From positions 1 through 7,026 of the forward strand of contig CAKPHY010000040.1 in NCBI GenBank assembly GCA_934162285.1: a stretch of DNA of 7,026 nucleotides, read 5' to 3'. The translations under genes and the position numbers were made by a program. The DNA is from an uncultured Bacilli bacterium. Lineage in GTDB: Bacteria; Bacillota_I; Bacilli_A; RF39; UBA660. Below the pieces are notes generated by a model. That model was not told the origin of the DNA. It made no database searches and saw only the letters and a list, made by a program, of their open reading frames with translations. Below, one piece after another: positions 5,212 to 7,026 of this stretch (the stretch's first letter is position 1; each line of letters opens with the position of its first letter).

Positions 5212-5765
5212 AAAGATGTAAATGGTGTAATCTAGATAATCCCAAATATGTAGAATATCATGATCACGAGTGGGGAATACCAAATTTTGAAGATAGATAT
5301 TTATTTGAAATGCTTATTCTTGAATCATTTCAAGCTGGTCTTTCTTGGGAGTGTGTTTTAAATAAAAGAGATTTTTTTAAAAAAGCTTATGATAATTTTG
5401 ATATAAATAAAGTCTGTAATTATGATGAAGTAAAGATCGAAGAACTATTAAATAATAAAAATATAATTAGAAACAAATTAAAAATAAAAGCTAGCATCAA
5501 TAATGCCAAAATTTTTAAAACTATTTCTTATGAGTATGGTTCATTTTATAATTATTTGAAACAATTTACTGAGGGAAAAATAATATATGAAAATAATGTT
5601 ACAAGTTCTCTTTTATCAGACGCAATTTCTAAAGATTTAATTAAAAGAGGAATGAAATTTGTTGGAACAACCATTATTTACTCTTATTTACAAGCAATAG
5701 GAATAATTAATTCTCATGATAATGATTGCTTTATGTATCAAAATACTAATAATATTCACGATTAA
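5208..5765 (+). CDS. tag: DNA-3-methyladenine glycosylase I
   Basis: Removes N3-methyladenine from alkylated DNA, the first step of base excision repair. The 185 residues match TAG: RCKWC at 3-7, YHDHEWG at 17-23, FEMLILESFQAGLSW at 33-47 with E39 in the substrate pocket, KRDFF, a later RGMKFVGTTIIYSYLQAIGIINSH stretch (given here as the family's KRG-F-G-T-YS-QA-G pattern) and H170-DND-C174. The zinc-binding set of TAG (C4, H18, H170, C174) is complete. ATG 5208 overlaps the ogt stop as ATGA, with AAAGGAG at 5194-5200 inside the ogt end. With ogt this covers two main lesions made by methylating agents, by direct reversal and by excision. Confidence 0.97.
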   Translation: MKRCKWCNLDNPKYVEYHDHEWGIPNFEDRYLFEMLILESFQAGLSWECVLNKRDFFKKAYDNFDINKVCNYDEVKIEELLNNKNIIRNKLKIKASINNAKIFKTISYEYGSFYNYLKQFTEGKIIYENNVTSSLLSDAISKDLIKRGMKFVGTTIIYSYLQAIGIINSHDNDCFMYQNTNNIHD

Positions 5766-5780
5766 TTCGTGATTTTTTTT
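5756..5780 (+). terminator. Terminator of the DUF3781-ogt-tag operon
   Basis: TCACGA (5756-5761) pairs with TCGTGA (5767-5772) around TTAAT, then eight T (5773-5780). The tag stop codon (5763-5765) lies in the loop, so the hairpin starts within the coding sequence. Confidence 0.9.
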
Positions 5781-5801
5781 ATTTATAATTATTATTTTAT
5801 A

Positions 5802-5878
5802 TTTACTTAACAATAATAATTATTAAGTAGAATATTTACTGTGTTTGAATACTTATTTTAATACTTTACTTAACAATA
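5802..5878. repeat. Short direct repeats in a convergent AT-rich spacer
   Basis: TTTACTTAACAATA occurs exactly at 5802-5815 and 5865-5878. The first copy is also part of an inverted repeat, TACTTAA (5804-5810) with TTAAGTA (5823-5829). The spacer between the two convergent terminators (5781-5927) holds no coding sequence and otherwise looks like plain AT-rich DNA. The role is unknown, and chance is possible in such biased sequence. Confidence 0.45.
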
Positions 5879-5927
5879 CTTGTATTTTATTATTTATCCT
5901 TATAGATATTTTATAATCATTTAATAC

Positions 5928-5952
5928 AAAAAAATCAACTATTACTAGTTGA
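5928..5952 (-). terminator. Terminator of the DUF7694-like gene
   Basis: Read on the minus strand, TCAACTA (5952-5946) pairs with TAGTTGA (5941-5935) around GTAA, then seven T (5934-5928). It lies 9 bp beyond the stop codon and faces the tag terminator. Confidence 0.87.
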
Positions 5953-5961
5953 ATTATTTTC

Positions 5962-6666
5962 TTATTTAGTTTTATTATTTTTCTTATCAATACCTACTAA
6001 GTAAGCATCTGGTAAAGGTGGCATCAGATCTAAGTTCTTAGGATACCATATATCTAATCCGAGATGTTTATTAGATGTTGATGACATAAATTGAAAAGCA
6101 GCATCTTTTTCTCCAAAAATCAAAGATTTTACTTTGCACATTATATCCCAAGTTGGATTACTCTTAATTAATTTTCCATCTTTAGTAAAACAATATACTC
6201 TTGCTACTTGCCAACCATCTAATTCACCTGTTTTAATTCTCACAATGATGCCTTCATGTTCAAAATACGTGTTTTCTGTTAATTCATCATTATTTATAGA
6301 ATTCAATGGAGGAACAACCATATTGCAATTATTAGGTTTCCATAAATGAAGACAATAAGGATGAGTATTAATATAATCTTCTTCTCTAGGATGAAGTTGA
6401 AATACAACATCTTCTTCTGAAAATAGTTTTTCTTTTATCATCATCATTTCTTGATATGATGGACACTTTTTAACCGAACCACCATTTTTTTTATGAATAG
6501 TAACACTAACATGATCCCATTCTTGGCCATTAGATGCAATTACAAGATAAAATTCTCCATTATTGTATCTATCAATAATAAAAGCTCCATTAGCTTCGTC
6601 ACCAAGAAAACCATCACCATATAAATCTATTCTTCTAAAGTTACTTATGTTATCTAAATTTTTCAT
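5962..6666 (-). CDS. Duplicated phage-type domain protein (DUF7694-like)
   Basis: A 234-residue cytosolic protein without signal or membrane segment. The first half carries WDHVSV (50-55), CPSYQEMMMIKEKLFSEED (68-86), QLHP (90-93), INTHPYCLHLWKP (99-111) and VVPPL. This is the pattern I associate with DUF7694, a small phage-protein domain of unknown function. The second half repeats it in diverged form: WQVARV (152-157), NPTWDIMCKVKSLIFGEKD (170-188), FQF, LDIWYPKNLDLMPPLP. The second copy lacks the HP and H-P-LHLW residues, so the copies may have split roles. The ATG at 6666 follows GAGGGG (minus strand, about 6676-6671); the GTG at 6678 would fall inside that site. It is monocistronic, with its own promoter and terminator. 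Function is unknown. Confidence 0.83.
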   Translation of the reverse strand: MKNLDNISNFRRIDLYGDGFLGDEANGAFIIDRYNNGEFYLVIASNGQEWDHVSVTIHKKNGGSVKKCPSYQEMMMIKEKLFSEEDVVFQLHPREEDYINTHPYCLHLWKPNNCNMVVPPLNSINNDELTENTYFEHEGIIVRIKTGELDGWQVARVYCFTKDGKLIKSNPTWDIMCKVKSLIFGEKDAAFQFMSSTSNKHLGLDIWYPKNLDLMPPLPDAYLVGIDKKNNKTK

Positions 6667-6691
6667 AAGACCCCTCACATATTAAGTGGAT

Positions 6692-6720
6692 ATTCTATAC
6701 TACAAGATTTATTTTGTCAA
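6692..6720 (-). promoter_or_regulatory. Promoter of the DUF7694-like gene
   Basis: On the minus strand, consensus TTGACA (6720-6715), a 17-bp spacer and TAGAAT (6697-6692). RNA should start near 6685, giving a leader of about 19 nt that holds the AGGGG site. Confidence 0.85.
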
Positions 6721-6748
6721 TATCACCTCAATTTCAACATATAATTAT

Positions 6749-6771
6749 AAAAAAACAAACTATTTCTAGTT
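6749..6771 (-). terminator. tRNA-Gly terminator
   Basis: On the minus strand, AACTA (6771-6767) pairs with TAGTT (6762-6758) around a GAAA tetraloop, then TG and seven T (6755-6749, after one G). The stem is short. The palindrome GGAATAATTCC (6788-6798) between this and the tRNA could add structure. Confidence 0.6.
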
Positions 6772-6813
6772 AGAATTTATTACTATCGGAATAATTCCAA
6801 GTATCAATCAATT

Positions 6814-6887
6814 TGGAGCAAATAACGGGAATTGAACCCGCACTCTAAGCTTGGGAAGCTCATGTTCTACCATTAAACTATATCTGC
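6814..6887 (-). tRNA. tRNA-Gly (anticodon CCC)
   Basis: A complete 74-nt cloverleaf with encoded CCA (6816-6814). The acceptor GCAGATA pairs with TATTTGC with one G-U. The D stem is GTTT/GAAC around AATGGTA. The anticodon stem TGAGC/GCTTA has one G-U and loop TTCCCAA, giving anticodon CCC at 6855-6853, which reads GGG. The T arm is GCGGG-TTCAATT-CCCGT with a weak outer pair. The discriminator T is typical of bacterial tRNA-Gly. GGG is rare in such AT-rich genomes, and a UCC isoacceptor could read it by wobble. Confidence 0.94.
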
Positions 6888-6895
6888 ATAATTAA

Positions 6896-6924
6896 ATTTT
6901 AACATAAATTGTAATTTGTTTCAA
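6896..6924 (-). promoter_or_regulatory. tRNA-Gly promoter
   Basis: On the minus strand, TTGAAA (6924-6919), a 17-bp spacer and TAAAAT (6901-6896) with an extended TG. RNA should start about 2 nt before the tRNA. The hexamers, the spacer length and the block TTATGTTAAAAT are identical to the tRNA-Glu promoter. Confidence 0.8.
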
Positions 6925-6937
6925 TAATTGTTATAAT
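6909..6937 (+). promoter_or_regulatory. Divergent promoter at the right edge
   Basis: TTGTAA (6909-6914), a 17-bp spacer and TATAAT (6932-6937), with TG at 6929-6930 as an extended -10. RNA should start near 6944 and run out of the window. Its -35 lies in the spacer of the tRNA-Gly promoter and the tRNA-Gly -35 lies in its own spacer, so RNA polymerase cannot hold both at once. Confidence 0.75.
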
Positions 6938-6943
6938 AAAATA

Positions 6944-7026
6944 TAGATATCCTCACTTCTCAAGGTAAATGCACGTTCTTTTTATAACGTGTTTTTAGTT
7001 TGAGAATTCATACGTGCTTTTAATTT
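6944..7026 (+). promoter_or_regulatory. Structured 5' leader, possible pseudoknot regulator
   Basis: Downstream of the right-edge promoter, TTCTCAA (6957-6963) can pair with TTGAGAA (7000-7006), and GCACGT (6971-6976) with ACGTGC (7012-7017). The order makes an H-type pseudoknot. CACGTT (6972-6977) can instead pair with AACGTG (6986-6991), followed by five T, which looks like a weak terminator. A 9-codon reading frame (6969-6998, MHVLFITCF) sits over the hairpin after AAGG. I do not recognise a known riboswitch or ribosomal-protein leader, and the regulated gene is outside the window. Confidence 0.4.

Noticed and set aside
5781..5927. Possible CRISPR or regulatory array in the AT-rich spacer
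   Set aside because: Only two copies of a 14-mer, with no regular spacing; most similarity is explained by base composition.
6134..6349. Plus-strand open frame inside the DUF7694-like gene
   Set aside because: Antisense shadow, with no ribosome binding site or family match.
5962..6887. Integrated element at the tRNA-Gly gene
   Set aside because: The phage-like domain next to a tRNA suggested it, but no integrase and no duplicated tRNA 3' end (att site) are visible in the window.

Overview
The window comes from a very AT-rich, low-GC Gram-positive-type bacterium (Bacillota). The evidence is AGGAG-type ribosome binding sites, consensus -35/-10 promoters (often with an extended TG motif), many short hairpin-plus-T terminators, a T-box leader and CCA-encoding tRNA genes. 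Gene content suggests an uncultured gut lineage near the Erysipelotrichia, RF39-like Bacilli or Clostridia; this placement is inferred from family resemblance only. TGA appears to be a stop (the ogt end overlaps the tag start as ATGA) and Trp codons are TGG, so the Mollicutes code 4 does not apply.

Layout. Positions 1-110 hold two hairpins, one a good terminator. Positions 132-863 carry rpsU (ribosomal protein bS21) and yqeY behind a near-perfect promoter. Positions 871-1056 are a T-box leader whose specifier codon reads GAA (Glu). It controls gltX (glutamyl-tRNA synthetase, 1076-2713). A tRNA-Glu(CUC) gene follows, with its promoter overlapping the gltX terminator. Directly after the tRNA and a small hairpin terminator is a membrane-anchored thioredoxin-fold protein with a CPHC active site (2892-3452). 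Next comes a cytosolic protein of unknown role with an HExxH zinc-protease motif (3540-4397). A tightly packed set follows: a DUF3781 protein, an O6-methylguanine-DNA methyltransferase (ogt) and 3-methyladenine DNA glycosylase I (tag). After a convergent AT-rich spacer, the minus strand carries a monocistronic gene for a protein with two diverged copies of a phage-type domain (DUF7694-like), then a tRNA-Gly(CCC) gene. At the right edge a plus-strand promoter, divergent from and overlapping the tRNA-Gly promoter, fires into an untranslated leader. That leader can form an H-type pseudoknot or competing hairpins; its gene lies outside the window.

How the parts fit. The left half is translation-centred: bS21, YqeY (related to the tRNA-binding tail of GatB), GluRS and a tRNA-Glu. 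The Glu-specific T-box ties gltX expression to uncharged tRNA-Glu, probably the UUC isoacceptor and not the CUC one encoded next door. The 4.4-5.8 kb segment is an alkylation-damage repair operon (direct reversal plus base excision) with an uncharacterised small partner.

The strongest leads are the pseudoknot-capable leader at the right edge, the duplicated DUF7694-like protein, the leaderless-type start of the DUF3781 gene, the two C34-anticodon tRNAs with matching promoters, and the orphan HExxH protein. No CRISPR array, insertion sequence or prophage structural gene is visible.
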